This document shows, piece by piece, positions 26,302-35,711 of a stretch of DNA of 64,000 nt (the first letter of the stretch is position 1; each line of letters begins with the position of its first letter). The notes beneath the pieces were generated by a model. The model made no database searches, was not told where the DNA came from, and worked only from the letters and a program-made list of their open reading frames with translations. The stretch comes from Clostridium rectalis (GTDB lineage: Bacteria; Bacillota; Clostridia; Clostridiales; Clostridiaceae). Location of the stretch: contig NZ_UYZZ01000008.1 in NCBI RefSeq assembly GCF_900626095.1, positions 1 through 64,000 of the forward strand, read 5' to 3'. Both the position numbers and the translations under genes were made by a program.

Positions 26302-28461
26302 TTACTCTGATATGCCTGATTCTTTAAACTTGGCTTCAAACTTACTTACCTTATGATGTAATGGTGATTTTAAGAAATATCCTATTAGTATGAATATAAA
26401 AGCCTGTACAATTAATACTACCAAGTCTAATACAACACTAGATATAAGTGGTCCTGCTATAGCCTCCCTAAACCCACCAATAGCATAGGTAAATGGAAAA
26501 AATGGCTGAAGTATTCTAAATATCATAGGATCAACTTGTATTGGATAAGTTCCGCCACTACCCGCAAGTTGTACTATCATTAGTACTATGGCTAAAGCTT
26601 TACCTACATTTCCTAATAATGCAACGCAACTATATATTATTATTGAAAAAGTAAATGCTGTTATTAGAGAAAATAGAATCATCAAAAAAGTATTTACCGT
26701 ATATACTCCTAAAATAAGTTTATTACCTACAGCTACTACAAGTCCTTGTATCAATGCAAATGTAATGAACGTTAACATTTTTCCAAAATATTTTTGTCTT
26801 ATAGTTATATTTTTACTTCCTTTAAAATCTACCACATCAGTCCTTAATACTGAGGTTAAAATTAGTCCTCCAACCCAAAGAGCAAGCACAGTATAAACAG
26901 GCGTCATGGCTGATCCATAATTAGGTATAGCATAAATAGGTTCTTCCTTTAAATTAAACGGACTTGATATAAAATCTCCCATAAATTGTGGATTGCTTTG
27001 AAGTATTGATATTATTTTTACCAAATCTTTATTATCCACCATTTTTAATCGTTCACTAATTTTTCCTATTACTTCTTTATATTCTGTTAATCTATCATAT
27101 AATTTTTTAGATATATCTGAAGCTAATTCACTTCCTTCTGCCCCTGATGATAATAATTCATCTATTTGATTAACTAATCCTCCAGATAAATCTATAAGCT
27201 TAGAAGCATCATCTGTTGCTTTTATAAGATTATTTACTATATTATTTAGCTCAGGTCTAGCTTTTAAATTATAATTTTTAATTTCTGATTCCACATCCTT
27301 ATGAATGTTAAATATATTACTACTAATAGTATTAATTAAATCCTTGTTAACCTCATTTGTACTTCCAACTTGCTGTTGTAATTTATCTAAGCTATCCTTT
27401 TCTTTATTTAGATTATCCATGATATTTTTTAAATTCACTATTATTTGAGAAACAGGTTTACTAGGATGAAGATCATTTATATTCTGAAAAAACACCACTA
27501 ATCTATTAATACGAGTGTTAACAAAATCTATCTCTCTTTTTATTTTAGATAATGTACTATTTATATTTATACTAGAATTATCACTACCTGATATAGCTAA
27601 GTCTTTTAGTAAATTTTGTATTTTCTCTGTGGAACTTTCAATCTCTTTAAAATTAAAATCTGCATTTAAAAAGGCATTATTTAAGGTATCCTGAGTATTT
27701 ATTAAAAAGCCTTTGCTATTCTTTTTATTATCACTAAGTGTATTAATACTCTTTATCATGTCTGGAATAGTAGATTTAAGTTCTAATAAATAATTAGATA
27801 AATTTTCGGAATTACTATTAACATTATTTAATGCAGCAAGTATAATATCCATATTTTCATCTGCTTTTATTATAGAATCTTTTACTTTAATTATTTTATC
27901 TTCCTTGTCCTGTAAATTTTCTCCCATTTCATTAAAAGAATCAAATACTGTTTCATTAACTGTGGATATAAAATTAGTTGTTATTTCATCAACTAATGTA
28001 GTCTTAGCTGCCCCTGCAATTTTAGTTGCCACAGGGTTAGTTTTAGTATCCACTTTATATAATATTTCTGGCTTTTTAGGCTTGTCTGATATTAAACTTG
28101 TTAAATCACAAGAAAAGTTTTCTGGAATTTCTATAGTAGCATAATATGTTCCGTCTATAACTCCAAGTTCAGCTTGTTTAGAATTAACAAACTTCCATCC
28201 AATATTATGATTGTCTTTTAATTTTTTTATAACATCATTACCTATATTTAACTCTTTATTATTAAAAGTTACTCCCTTATCATTATTTACAACTGCTATT
28301 GGGATAGTACTTGTATTTTCATATGGATCCCAGCATGCCTTTATATTAACCCATGCATAAAGGGAAGGAATAACACATATTCCTATAACCACTATTAAAG
28401 CCACAGGATTCTTTATCATACTTAACATATCCCTTTTAAATACTTTTAAAGTATTCTTCAT
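26302..28461 (-). CDS. YhgE/Pip family membrane protein (paralogue)
   Basis: A 719-residue paralogue of the downstream protein with the same plan: single N-terminal helix ending SLYAWVNIKACWDPYEN, coiled-coil ectodomain (about 175-505) and a multi-helix C-terminal domain with FTYAIGGFREAIAGP. The two share the terminal motifs but their ectodomains have diverged, as expected for surface proteins under separate selection or forming a heteromer. AGGAGG precedes the ATG. A TATAAT and a quasi-palindrome lie in the leader. Confidence 0.88.
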   Translation of the reverse strand: MKNTLKVFKRDMLSMIKNPVALIVVIGICVIPSLYAWVNIKACWDPYENTSTIPIAVVNNDKGVTFNNKELNIGNDVIKKLKDNHNIGWKFVNSKQAELGVIDGTYYATIEIPENFSCDLTSLISDKPKKPEILYKVDTKTNPVATKIAGAAKTTLVDEITTNFISTVNETVFDSFNEMGENLQDKEDKIIKVKDSIIKADENMDIILAALNNVNSNSENLSNYLLELKSTIPDMIKSINTLSDNKKNSKGFLINTQDTLNNAFLNADFNFKEIESSTEKIQNLLKDLAISGSDNSSININSTLSKIKREIDFVNTRINRLVVFFQNINDLHPSKPVSQIIVNLKNIMDNLNKEKDSLDKLQQQVGSTNEVNKDLINTISSNIFNIHKDVESEIKNYNLKARPELNNIVNNLIKATDDASKLIDLSGGLVNQIDELLSSGAEGSELASDISKKLYDRLTEYKEVIGKISERLKMVDNKDLVKIISILQSNPQFMGDFISSPFNLKEEPIYAIPNYGSAMTPVYTVLALWVGGLILTSVLRTDVVDFKGSKNITIRQKYFGKMLTFITFALIQGLVVAVGNKLILGVYTVNTFLMILFSLITAFTFSIIIYSCVALLGNVGKALAIVLMIVQLAGSGGTYPIQVDPMIFRILQPFFPFTYAIGGFREAIAGPLISSVVLDLVVLIVQAFIFILIGYFLKSPLHHKVSKFEAKFKESGISE

Positions 28462-28497
28462 TGGTTTTTTCCTCCTTATATAAAATGAAATTATAAA

Positions 28498-28531
28498 ACT
28501 GACTGATTAGTACAAATCCTATTTTATTATA
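28498..28531 (-). promoter_or_regulatory. possible promoter and operator of the YhgE pair
   Basis: A TATAAT at 28526-28531 (minus strand) lies close to a quasi-palindrome ACTGACTGATTAGT at 28498-28511. The -35 box is poor. YhgE genes are often controlled by TetR-type repressors, but none is encoded here. Confidence 0.3.
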
Positions 28532-28687
28532 ATATCAAAATAATAACGATTTATAAACATAATTTTTATTATATTTATAAACTTTTCACATTCCAATTTT
28601 TGTTATAATTAATTAGTAAATCTTTACATTTACTTTTATTCAAAATTATAGAAATTTATATGTAAAATATTCTATAAGTACAAATCT

Positions 28688-28717
28688 AAAAAGGTTGTCT
28701 TAAATTAGACAACCCTT
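28688..28717 (-). terminator. intrinsic terminator of the second adenine deaminase gene
   Basis: GGTTGTCT pairs with AGACAACC around a 6-nt loop, with flanking A/T runs giving a U tract on the minus strand; 34 nt after the stop codon. Confidence 0.75.
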
Positions 28718-28750
28718 CAAATCAATAATATTTATTTTTTTATTACTTCA

Positions 28751-30490
28751 TTACTTACTTGCTGCTTCTATAAACTGAAATTTAGTTACATCAAAAAGTC
28801 CTTTGTCTGTTATTTTCAATTCAGGAATTACTGGTAAAGATAAAAAAGATAAAGTTAAAAAGGGGTTAAAATTAATATTGGGTGCTATTTCATTTACAGC
28901 TTTATGTAAAGAATTAAGATCCGTTATAATTTCCTTACAATCCCTTCTTGTTACAAGTCCTCCTATCTCAAGTTGAATTGAGGCAAGAACCTTTTTATTT
29001 TTAACAACTATTATTCCTCCACCAATATCTTTTAGCTTATTTGCTGCAAATATCATATCTTCGTCATTACATCCCGCTAAAATTATATTATGAGAATCAT
29101 GCGCTATTGTAGTTCCAATGGCACCTTCTTTTATATTTAAACCATTAATAACTCCCAGTCCAATATTTGAAGTACCATTATGACGTTCTATTACCGCTAT
29201 CTTAATTAAATCCTTTTCTAAATCCGCTACAAACTTTTCTTTATCTTTAAGATCACTAATACTAATTTTTAAATGCTTACTTTCTAACTTGTTTGGTATA
29301 ATTTTTATAGCGTTTAAAATATTTTTATCCTTTAAGCTTATAAAAAGGCTATTCTCATCAAGCTTTGGAAGTATAATGCTATTTTTTATATACTGTTTAA
29401 CATTTTTTTTATCTATATCACATAATAATTTATTTTCAGATACTACTAATTTTCCATTTTTATAAACTGAATTTATCTTAAAGTCTTCTAAATTATCAAG
29501 TATAATAAAATCTGCTATAAATCCTGGGGCAATAGCACCCTTGTGTTTTAATTTATAGCACTCTGAAGTATTAAGTGTACACATTTGTATAGCTGTTTCA
29601 GGTTTTAAACCATGCTTTATAGCCATTTTTATTGAATTATCTACGCTTCCATTTTTTATTAAGTCATCAATGTGCTTATCATCTGTACAAAAACAAATTC
29701 TTCTTGAATTTTTTATACTGGCAACCTTAATTAGTTCCTTAAGATTTTTAGCTACAGTTCCTTCTCTTATTAATACATACATGCCCCTTCTTAATCTTTC
29801 AATAACTTCCTGCCCATTATGACACTCATGGTCTGTAATAATATTAGCCGTAGCATATGTATTAATCATAGTCTCATCGAAACCAGCCCCATGTCCATCT
29901 ATAACTAATCCCTTATCTTTTGCATCCCATATTTTATTTATCATGTCCTCATCACAATTAAATACTGCAGGGGCATTCATAATCTCTGCTAATCCTAATA
30001 CTTTATCATTTTTATAAAAAGGTAATAAATCCTCACTTTTAAGTCTTGCTCCAGAACTTTCAAAATCTGTAGCAGGAACACAAGAGGACAACATAAAATA
30101 AAAATCCAAAGGAAGATTTTCACTTAAATTCATCATAAGCTCTATGCCATTAATACCTAAAACATTTGCTATTTCATGAGGATCTGTAATAATAGAAGTT
30201 ATTCCATGTTTAAGAGCTGCTTTATAATACTCATCAGGAGTGGTTAAAGAGGATTCTATATGAGCATGAGCATCTATAAGACCTGGACATATATATTTCC
30301 CACTACCTTCTACATTGTTTTTTCCTTCGTAATTTCCAATGCCAACTATATAACCATCTTTTATAGCCACATCACTTATAAAACTATCATTTTGAAATAC
30401 ATCCACAATTGTTATATTTTTAATAACTAAATCACATAATTCATTTTTTGCTGCTGCTTTTATTTGTTTTGTAAAAATAAATTTATCCAT
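28751..30490 (-). CDS. ade: adenine deaminase (second copy, riboswitch controlled)
   Basis: A 579-residue adenine deaminase paralogous to the one at 15277-16986. Signatures: CPGLIDAHAHIESSLTTP near 68-85, TDPHEIANVLGINGIE, the DGHGAGF and DHECHNG metal segments, and the C-terminal AIGTTIAHDSHNIILAG plus GGLVTRRD. It makes hypoxanthine from adenine in the cytoplasm, feeding IMP/GMP salvage. Single-gene unit with a consensus promoter, a guanine-class purine riboswitch and its own terminator. AAAAGGCGG lies 8 nt before ATG 30490 and can pair with a segment just after the aptamer, suggesting translational control. Confidence 0.92.
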   Translation of the reverse strand: MDKFIFTKQIKAAAKNELCDLVIKNITIVDVFQNDSFISDVAIKDGYIVGIGNYEGKNNVEGSGKYICPGLIDAHAHIESSLTTPDEYYKAALKHGITSIITDPHEIANVLGINGIELMMNLSENLPLDFYFMLSSCVPATDFESSGARLKSEDLLPFYKNDKVLGLAEIMNAPAVFNCDEDMINKIWDAKDKGLVIDGHGAGFDETMINTYATANIITDHECHNGQEVIERLRRGMYVLIREGTVAKNLKELIKVASIKNSRRICFCTDDKHIDDLIKNGSVDNSIKMAIKHGLKPETAIQMCTLNTSECYKLKHKGAIAPGFIADFIILDNLEDFKINSVYKNGKLVVSENKLLCDIDKKNVKQYIKNSIILPKLDENSLFISLKDKNILNAIKIIPNKLESKHLKISISDLKDKEKFVADLEKDLIKIAVIERHNGTSNIGLGVINGLNIKEGAIGTTIAHDSHNIILAGCNDEDMIFAANKLKDIGGGIIVVKNKKVLASIQLEIGGLVTRRDCKEIITDLNSLHKAVNEIAPNINFNPFLTLSFLSLPVIPELKITDKGLFDVTKFQFIEAASK

Positions 30491-30538
30491 TACTTAATCC
30501 GCCTTTTAAAAGTATTTAACCTTCCACTGGCTTAAGTT

Positions 30539-30607
30539 CTTCATAGTTATACTGTTTACGGTAGTATAGTAGAGACGCCCAAACCATATTTTTGGACTTA
30601 TACGAAG
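30539..30607 (-). promoter_or_regulatory. purine riboswitch aptamer, guanine class
   Basis: On the minus strand the three-helix purine aptamer is complete: P1 CTTCGTA with TATGAAG, P2 GTCCAAA with TTTGGGC closing loop AATATGG, the conserved TCTCTAC joining segment, P3 TATACT with AGTATA closing loop CCGTAAA. The P3-P1 junction reads ACTAT, putting C at the base that reads the ligand; adenine-class aptamers have U. Just after P1, ACTTAAGCC can pair with the ribosome binding region GGCGGATTAAGT (3-nt bulge), a plausible sequestering stem. Confidence 0.9.
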
Positions 30608-30620
30608 GTTATTGTTACTT

Positions 30621-30649
30621 ATTATATGAAAATTAAATAAACTTGTCAA
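30621..30649 (-). promoter_or_regulatory. perfect-consensus sigma-A promoter with inverted repeat
   Basis: TTGACA and TATAAT are exactly 17 nt apart on the minus strand, with the riboswitch starting about 14 nt after the -10. An 11-bp inverted repeat (TAAATAAACTT, AAGTTTATTTA; 30634-30660) covers the -35 box and the stop codon of the preceding gene; it could be an operator or a weak terminator. Confidence 0.85.
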
Positions 30650-30653
30650 AAGT

Positions 30654-31793
30654 TTATTTATTATTTTCAAATAAGTCTATTGCCTTCTCTAACTCCCTTC
30701 TAATTTGAATATGTTGAGGACAACTCTTTTCACATTTACCACACTTAATACAATTTGAAGCTTTTCCTTCTAAAAATTTATTATATTTATCCTTCATACC
30801 AGAAATATCTTCAAACATATAAGCATCATTATAAGTCTTAAATACATTCGGTATGTCCACATTATGATCACAAGGCATGCAATAATTGCACCCTGTACAC
30901 CTTATTTTTATCTTAGATTCATATTCTTTTTTAACCTTTTCTATTAAGTTTAATTCTTCTTTATTCAAAGAGTTTGCCTTTGTTTTATTAGCAATATTAA
31001 TATTCTCTTTTATATGGTCCATATTATTCATACCACTTAATACTACATGTATTTGTGGATAATTCCATAAAAATTTCAATGCCCAATATACTGGACTTTT
31101 TTTACCACCACTATACTCCTCCCAAATATCTTTAATATGCTTTGGGATATTTGTAGCAATGCTTCCCCCCCTTAATGGTTCCATAATAACTATACCTAAA
31201 CCCTTTTGTGATGCATATTTTAAACCCTCTTCTCCAGCTTGATAATCCTTATCTAAATAATTATATTGTATTTGACAAAAACTCCAAGGATAATAGTCTA
31301 CTATCTCTTTAAATATGTCTAACTCATCATGAAAAGAAAAACCAATATACTTTATTTTTCCGCTAGAAACGGCACTTTCTAAAAAATCAAACACATTATT
31401 CTTCTTTAAATTTTCAAAGTACTCTTTATTCAATGCGTGCAAAAGATAAAAATCTATATAATTTGTACTAAGTTTTTCTAATTGTTCATTTAAGCATTTA
31501 TCCATATCCTCTCTACTTTTTATAAGCCAAGATGGCAGCTTATCTGCCAAATAAATCTTTTGTCTATATCCATCTTTTAAAGCTTTTCCTACTACACACT
31601 CACTTATACCCTCATTGTATATATAGGCAGTGTCTATATAATTAACCCCATTATCAATAGCATACCTAATTTGTTTTATAGCCTCTTTTTCGTCTACACT
31701 TTTGTTATTATTTGAAACACAAGGTAACCTCATACACCCATATCCTAAAATTGAAACCTTCTCTTTTGTTTTCCCAAATTCCCTATACAACAT
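30654..31793 (-). CDS. aldo/keto reductase with C-terminal 4Fe-4S ferredoxin domain
   Basis: About 379 residues. The N-terminal 270 residues form an aldo/keto reductase barrel with the catalytic set visible as YIDTAYIYN (Asp, Tyr), LADKLPS (Lys) and YLLHAL (His). The C-terminal 100 residues carry CTGCNYCMPC and CIKCGKCEKSCP, the Cys pattern of ferredoxin-like clusters (the first group lacks a full classic CxxCxxCxxxCP). Such fusions are common in anaerobes and are thought to exchange electrons with ferredoxin; substrate unknown. GTG 31808 opens a longer frame, but GGGGGG lies 7 nt before ATG 31793, which is preferred. Confidence 0.85.
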   Translation of the reverse strand: MLYREFGKTKEKVSILGYGCMRLPCVSNNNKSVDEKEAIKQIRYAIDNGVNYIDTAYIYNEGISECVVGKALKDGYRQKIYLADKLPSWLIKSREDMDKCLNEQLEKLSTNYIDFYLLHALNKEYFENLKKNNVFDFLESAVSSGKIKYIGFSFHDELDIFKEIVDYYPWSFCQIQYNYLDKDYQAGEEGLKYASQKGLGIVIMEPLRGGSIATNIPKHIKDIWEEYSGGKKSPVYWALKFLWNYPQIHVVLSGMNNMDHIKENINIANKTKANSLNKEELNLIEKVKKEYESKIKIRCTGCNYCMPCDHNVDIPNVFKTYNDAYMFEDISGMKDKYNKFLEGKASNCIKCGKCEKSCPQHIQIRRELEKAIDLFENNK

Positions 31794-31889
31794 AATATAT
31801 CCCCCCACATTATAAATCCTTGTTACATTATATATTTATCTTAAACCATTACTATTCCCTTTATATTCAATAAAATCATTTTTAATATA

Positions 31890-31919
31890 AAGACCACTAT
31901 GATACTTCATAGTGGTCTT
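31890..31919 (-). terminator. intrinsic terminator of the btu-like operon
   Basis: AAGACCACTATGA with its complement gives a 13-bp stem and 4-nt loop, flanked by A/T runs on both sides; 15 nt after the ATPase stop codon. Confidence 0.85.
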
Positions 31920-31934
31920 ATTTATGAATTTTTT

Positions 31935-32699
31935 CTATACACCTGTATATATAATGTTTATTTTATTCGTTTTATTATTTTCCTCAATTATAGCATTAAC
32001 ATTAAAAACCTTTTTTAAAAGTTCTGATGTAAATACTTCCTTAGGAGTACCATACTTTACAATACTTCCTTTTTGCATAACATATATTTTATCACAATAA
32101 GTAGCTGCAAGGTTTAAATCGTGTATAGCAGAAAAAATTTCGACATTCAAATTTTTAACAATATCTAATAGACTAATTTGATAGTAAATATCAAGATGAT
32201 TTGTAGGTTCGTCTAATACTAAAGCTTTGGGCTCACAACTTAGCGCTCTAGCAATTAATACTCTCTGTTTTTCTCCTCCTGAAAGAGAATTAAATTTTCT
32301 ATTCATTAAATTATACATACCAACCATCTCTAGGGATTTATAAACTATTTCATAATCTTTTTCATCATCAGGTTCCATCATCTTTTTATGAGGAGTTCTT
32401 CCCATCATAACAACTTCTTGCACGGTAAAATCAAAGTTAAAACTACTAGCCTGTGTCATTACTCCGAGTTTTTTAGCAGATTCTTTTAATGGCATATTTT
32501 CAATTAAAGTATTATCTATTTTTATTGTTCCACAATAAGGTTTTAATGCACGATATATGGTTTTTAACAATGTAGATTTGCCACTTCCATTTGGCCCTAT
32601 AATTCCTACAAACTCTCTATTTCCTACATCAATCCCTACATTCTCTACAATAGTTTTGTGGCCTATTTTAACATATAAATCTTTTACGGATATATTCAC
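31935..32699 (-). CDS. cobalamin-type ABC importer ATPase (BtuD-like)
   Basis: A 254-residue ATPase of the FecE/BtuD class: Walker A GPNGSGKST near 36-44, signature LSGGEKQRVLIARAL, Walker B ALVLDEPTNHLD, switch His in SAIHDLNLA. Starts at GTG 32699 behind GGAGGTGAG and abuts the permease stop codon, so the two are coupled. The cobalamin riboswitch at the head of the operon identifies the substrate as a corrinoid rather than iron-siderophore. Confidence 0.87.
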   Translation of the reverse strand: MNISVKDLYVKIGHKTIVENVGIDVGNREFVGIIGPNGSGKSTLLKTIYRALKPYCGTIKIDNTLIENMPLKESAKKLGVMTQASSFNFDFTVQEVVMMGRTPHKKMMEPDDEKDYEIVYKSLEMVGMYNLMNRKFNSLSGGEKQRVLIARALSCEPKALVLDEPTNHLDIYYQISLLDIVKNLNVEIFSAIHDLNLAATYCDKIYVMQKGSIVKYGTPKEVFTSELLKKVFNVNAIIEENNKTNKINIIYTGV

Positions 32700-33761
32700 T
32701 TACTCACCTCCAAAACCATAACTTTTGGTGAGCATCATGTAAATAAAAAACGGTCCACCAATCATTCCCGTAACAATTCCTATTGGAATTTCACTGTTTT
32801 GTAAAAACATTCTAGAGAATACATCACACCAAATAAGAAAAATTCCACCTAATAAAATTGAAATTGGCATAACTCTTTTATGATTGGAACCTACTATCAT
32901 TCTTACAATATGAGGAATAATAAGTCCCACAAATCCTATAGTTCCTGACGCAGCCACAACAATTCCAGTTACTGTTGCACTTAATATCAAGTATATTTTT
33001 CTATATTTAACAATATTTACTCCCATTGTTATAGCTGATTCTTCTCCAACTAGTAAAACATTTAAAACTCTGAATTGAGTAATGGCAATTATAGAAATTA
33101 TAAGCACAACTATAGTAGGAATAGGTATAATATTCCAAGACGAGCTAGTAAGTCCACCCATTGTCCAAAATGTTATGGATCTAATTCCTTCAGTATTATT
33201 AGATGTATAAATTATAAAACTAGTAAAAGCAGAACACATAGCATTTATAGCCATACCCGCTAAAAGAAGTTTAATAGTATTTCCTTTACCTGTTCCTGAA
33301 AAAGCTATAAAAAAAACAAATGTTGAAGTTATAATCGCACCTATAAATGCTCCTATTGACACCCCATAACACCCAAGCCATGAAAATGTACCTAGCATTA
33401 TTGCCATAGTTGCTCCAAGAGAAGCCCCTGAAGAGACTCCTAATATATAAGGATTAGCTAACGGATTCCTTACTATAGCTTGCATAAGTACGCCAGAAAG
33501 TGAAAGACCTGCTCCAACTACCGCTCCCATAAGTACTCTAGGAAATCTTATATTCCATATGATATCCGCCCTAGCACTTTGTAATAGTTCTATAGCATTA
33601 TTAGTTCCCACATTAAAAATTTTATAATATAAAATTTCTGCTACATCTAATGATTTAATTGGCACGGCTCCAAAGGTAATTGAAACTATCATTGAAACAA
33701 TTAATAATATAGTTAAAACAATTATTATTATAACTAATGGAAATTTCTTTTTTTTATTCAT
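32700..33761 (-). CDS. cobalamin-type ABC importer permease (BtuC-like)
   Basis: A 353-residue FecCD/BtuC-family permease with about ten membrane helices; family landmarks are RFPRVLMGAVVGAGLSLSGV, NPLANPYILGVSSGAS and GLIIPHIVRMIVG. Sits between the binding protein and ATPase genes, 11 nt from the former. Expected to work as a homodimer with two ATPase subunits. Confidence 0.88.
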   Translation of the reverse strand: MNKKKKFPLVIIIIVLTILLIVSMIVSITFGAVPIKSLDVAEILYYKIFNVGTNNAIELLQSARADIIWNIRFPRVLMGAVVGAGLSLSGVLMQAIVRNPLANPYILGVSSGASLGATMAIMLGTFSWLGCYGVSIGAFIGAIITSTFVFFIAFSGTGKGNTIKLLLAGMAINAMCSAFTSFIIYTSNNTEGIRSITFWTMGGLTSSSWNIIPIPTIVVLIISIIAITQFRVLNVLLVGEESAITMGVNIVKYRKIYLILSATVTGIVVAASGTIGFVGLIIPHIVRMIVGSNHKRVMPISILLGGIFLIWCDVFSRMFLQNSEIPIGIVTGMIGGPFFIYMMLTKSYGFGGE

Positions 33762-33772
33762 TTCAATTTCCC

Positions 33773-34801
33773 CTACTTTTTATGAATAATTTCATATAAA
33801 TCTTCTATACTATCAATAGTTCTAAGGCTACCACAATAAAATGCTGTATGCTCAATAATTAAGAATTTATTATTTTTTACAGCGTTAACTTTTTGAAGAC
33901 TAGGGTTCTTTTTCATAGCTTCTATTGTTTTATTTGCTGGACTATTATTCATATTAATAACTAAAATAACATCTGGATTTTTTTCAATCATTACTTCAAG
34001 ACTTTGTTTCCCTGGTTTATCGTCCAAAGAAGTAGCACCAGATAATCTAATAATATCAGCAGTCAAATCAGAGGAGCTTCTAGCTGAAAACTCATTTTCA
34101 TACATAAATTGAACTGTTAATACTTTAGGCTTGTCCTCTTCTTTTAAATTTTTTACATTATCCTCTATTTTATTTATTCTTCCTTTAATATCTTTAATAA
34201 GCTTCTTAGCCTTATCCTGAACATTAAAAATCTTTCCTAAATTTTCAATATCTTTTAAAACCCAATTTACATTTCTATTTCCCGAAATTGGAACAGTGTT
34301 TTGCATTACGTAAGTGTTTATACCTCTTTTATGCCAATCCAGTACACTGCCTAAAGCATCTCCCTGAAAAAGACTTCCCCAGCCCACAATTATATCCGGT
34401 TCTAATGAAAGTGCCACTTCTTTAGATGGATAGCTTTCTCCTAAAAATTTTATGCTATTATACTCCCTTTCAAAAGGTTTATAAATAGGACTTTTCCTAT
34501 GAGCTGTTGCTATAATATCATCTTTTAATCCTAAAGCAATTAGTACCTCTGTAGTTGCCTGACAAACACTTAATATTCTCTTTGGTCTTTTTTTAAATGT
34601 TTGTTTTACTAATGCACCTTTATTTGATTCAATATAACCATCATAATTTTCTATAATCAATGGATACTTAGTACCTTGCTTATTCTCTGACTTTGAAACC
34701 TTTTTATCCGTTTCAATAGTGTTTTTATTACCACAGCCAAATATTGAGATAGATAAACATATTGTTAGTATAATTACTATATATTTTTTTAATCTTTTCA
34801 T
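33773..34801 (-). CDS. cobalamin-type ABC binding lipoprotein (BtuF-like)
   Basis: A 342-residue class III solute-binding protein. Lys-rich signal with lipobox SIFGC (Cys about 23) anchors it outside. The two-lobed BtuF/FepB fold is recognisable by RILSVCQATTEVLIALG, LEPDIIVGWGS and VMIEKNPDVILVIN. TTG 34813 gives a slightly longer frame but GGAGG sits directly before ATG 34801. First gene of the unit, behind the cobalamin riboswitch and terminator, so it should be shut off when cobalamin is abundant. Confidence 0.87.
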   Translation of the reverse strand: MKRLKKYIVIILTICLSISIFGCGNKNTIETDKKVSKSENKQGTKYPLIIENYDGYIESNKGALVKQTFKKRPKRILSVCQATTEVLIALGLKDDIIATAHRKSPIYKPFEREYNSIKFLGESYPSKEVALSLEPDIIVGWGSLFQGDALGSVLDWHKRGINTYVMQNTVPISGNRNVNWVLKDIENLGKIFNVQDKAKKLIKDIKGRINKIEDNVKNLKEEDKPKVLTVQFMYENEFSARSSSDLTADIIRLSGATSLDDKPGKQSLEVMIEKNPDVILVINMNNSPANKTIEAMKKNPSLQKVNAVKNNKFLIIEHTAFYCGSLRTIDSIEDLYEIIHKK

Positions 34802-34869
34802 TTTTACCTCCAAATTTTAATATTTAATTGTAAATTAATCTAATTTGCAAATTTAAATAGTATTTTTCA

Positions 34870-34903
34870 AAAAAATAAAGCGTACCTCACCGGAAGTATG
34901 CTT
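34870..34903 (-). terminator. riboswitch-controlled terminator
   Basis: AAGCATAC pairs with GTACGCTT with one mismatch around a short loop, followed on the minus strand by a U-rich run. It lies between the cobalamin aptamer and the btuF-like gene, as an OFF-switch expression platform should. Confidence 0.75.
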
Positions 34904-34972
34904 ACAGTTCTATTATATATTTTAATAACTTATGTAAAATACTATCAAACCTCCCTCCGAAGTTATTAGTTC

Positions 34973-35129
34973 CTAATTTTAGGCAGGTCTCCTGGCTTCC
35001 AATCATCCTAATATTCACCTTCCCATCCTAAGACAGTGGTATATGAATTTCGTCCTGTTAACAGTAGCGGGGGCTGCAAAGTCTTTATACTTTTTCCCTA
35101 TTATCTCTTTCGAGCACCTTAAATTATTT
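34973..35129 (-). promoter_or_regulatory. cobalamin riboswitch
   Basis: On the minus strand the aptamer opens with GGTGCTCGAAAGAG, continues with the conserved GCAGCCCCCGCTACTG core and ends with the B12 box AGCCAGGAGACCTGCC (34982-34997). The closing helix can form between AATTTAAGG and CCTAAAATT. These are the diagnostic conserved blocks of adenosylcobalamin-type aptamers. Confidence 0.95.
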
Positions 35130-35158
35130 TATTAAATTTTATATGTAAACGCTTAAAA

Positions 35159-35187
35159 ATTATACCATCTAAACATAATTTTATCAA
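35159..35187 (-). promoter_or_regulatory. sigma-A promoter of the btu-like operon
   Basis: TTGATA and TATAAT are 17 nt apart on the minus strand, about 30-40 nt upstream of the riboswitch. Confidence 0.75.
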
Positions 35188-35336
35188 TGTAAAAAATAGT
35201 ATGTAATTCCCCATAAATTCAAAATATTATTTCCTAAATAAATTTTTTGATTAAAAAATTGTGAAACATAATAATCTAATTATATTTCACAATAATTTTA
35301 ATGAAAAAATAGCTTTTTTATAGTAAAACAATTTAT

Positions 35337-35528
35337 TTAATAGATACTATTTTTTCCAATTTGTTTATCTATTTTATTTTTAAGGTTACTATTATTTAAT
35401 ATCTCTTCTGATGTAGCATCTTTTCCTTTTCTTTCATTTAGTATTAAGGCATCCCGTACTTTTAATACATAATTACTTGGTAAATCCCCAAAATCTATTT
35501 CCCTGCTTTTACTTTTATTTTTCCCCAA
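35337..35528 (-). CDS. small hypothetical protein, 63 residues
   Basis: Charged, soluble, probably helical protein (starts MGKNKSKSREIDFGDLPSNY, then repeated Lys/Asn/Glu) with no signal peptide, helix anchor or Cys. Initiates at TTG 35528 with GGAG 8 nt upstream. Family not recognised. It stands alone between the btu-like promoter region and the YeeE gene. The good ribosome binding site and even codon use support expression; function unknown. Confidence 0.55.
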   Translation of the reverse strand: MGKNKSKSREIDFGDLPSNYVLKVRDALILNERKGKDATSEEILNNSNLKNKIDKQIGKNSIY

Positions 35529-35644
35529 ACTACTCTCTCCTTTCTAAATTAACTTTCCTCAAAGCTAATTTTTTATTCTAATTTTAAAACTTAAAATATT
35601 ATAAACTTTATATTTAGTTATAAAATTTAAGACATAAAGATAAT

Positions 35645-35680
35645 AAATAAAGGTTATCCTTTTATAGATAACCTTTATTT
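35645..35680 (-). terminator. intrinsic terminator of the full-length YeeE gene
   Basis: AAATAAAGGTTATC pairs perfectly with GATAACCTTTATTT (14 bp, 8-nt loop), 32 nt after the stop codon at 35712. Confidence 0.85.
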
Positions 35681-35711
35681 TATATTTAACTAAATTTAGT
35701 AAATCACATTA

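Noticed and set aside
33075..33263. Ser/Asn/Arg-rich plus-strand frame
   Set aside because: Shadow of the BtuC-like permease gene; no start signals.
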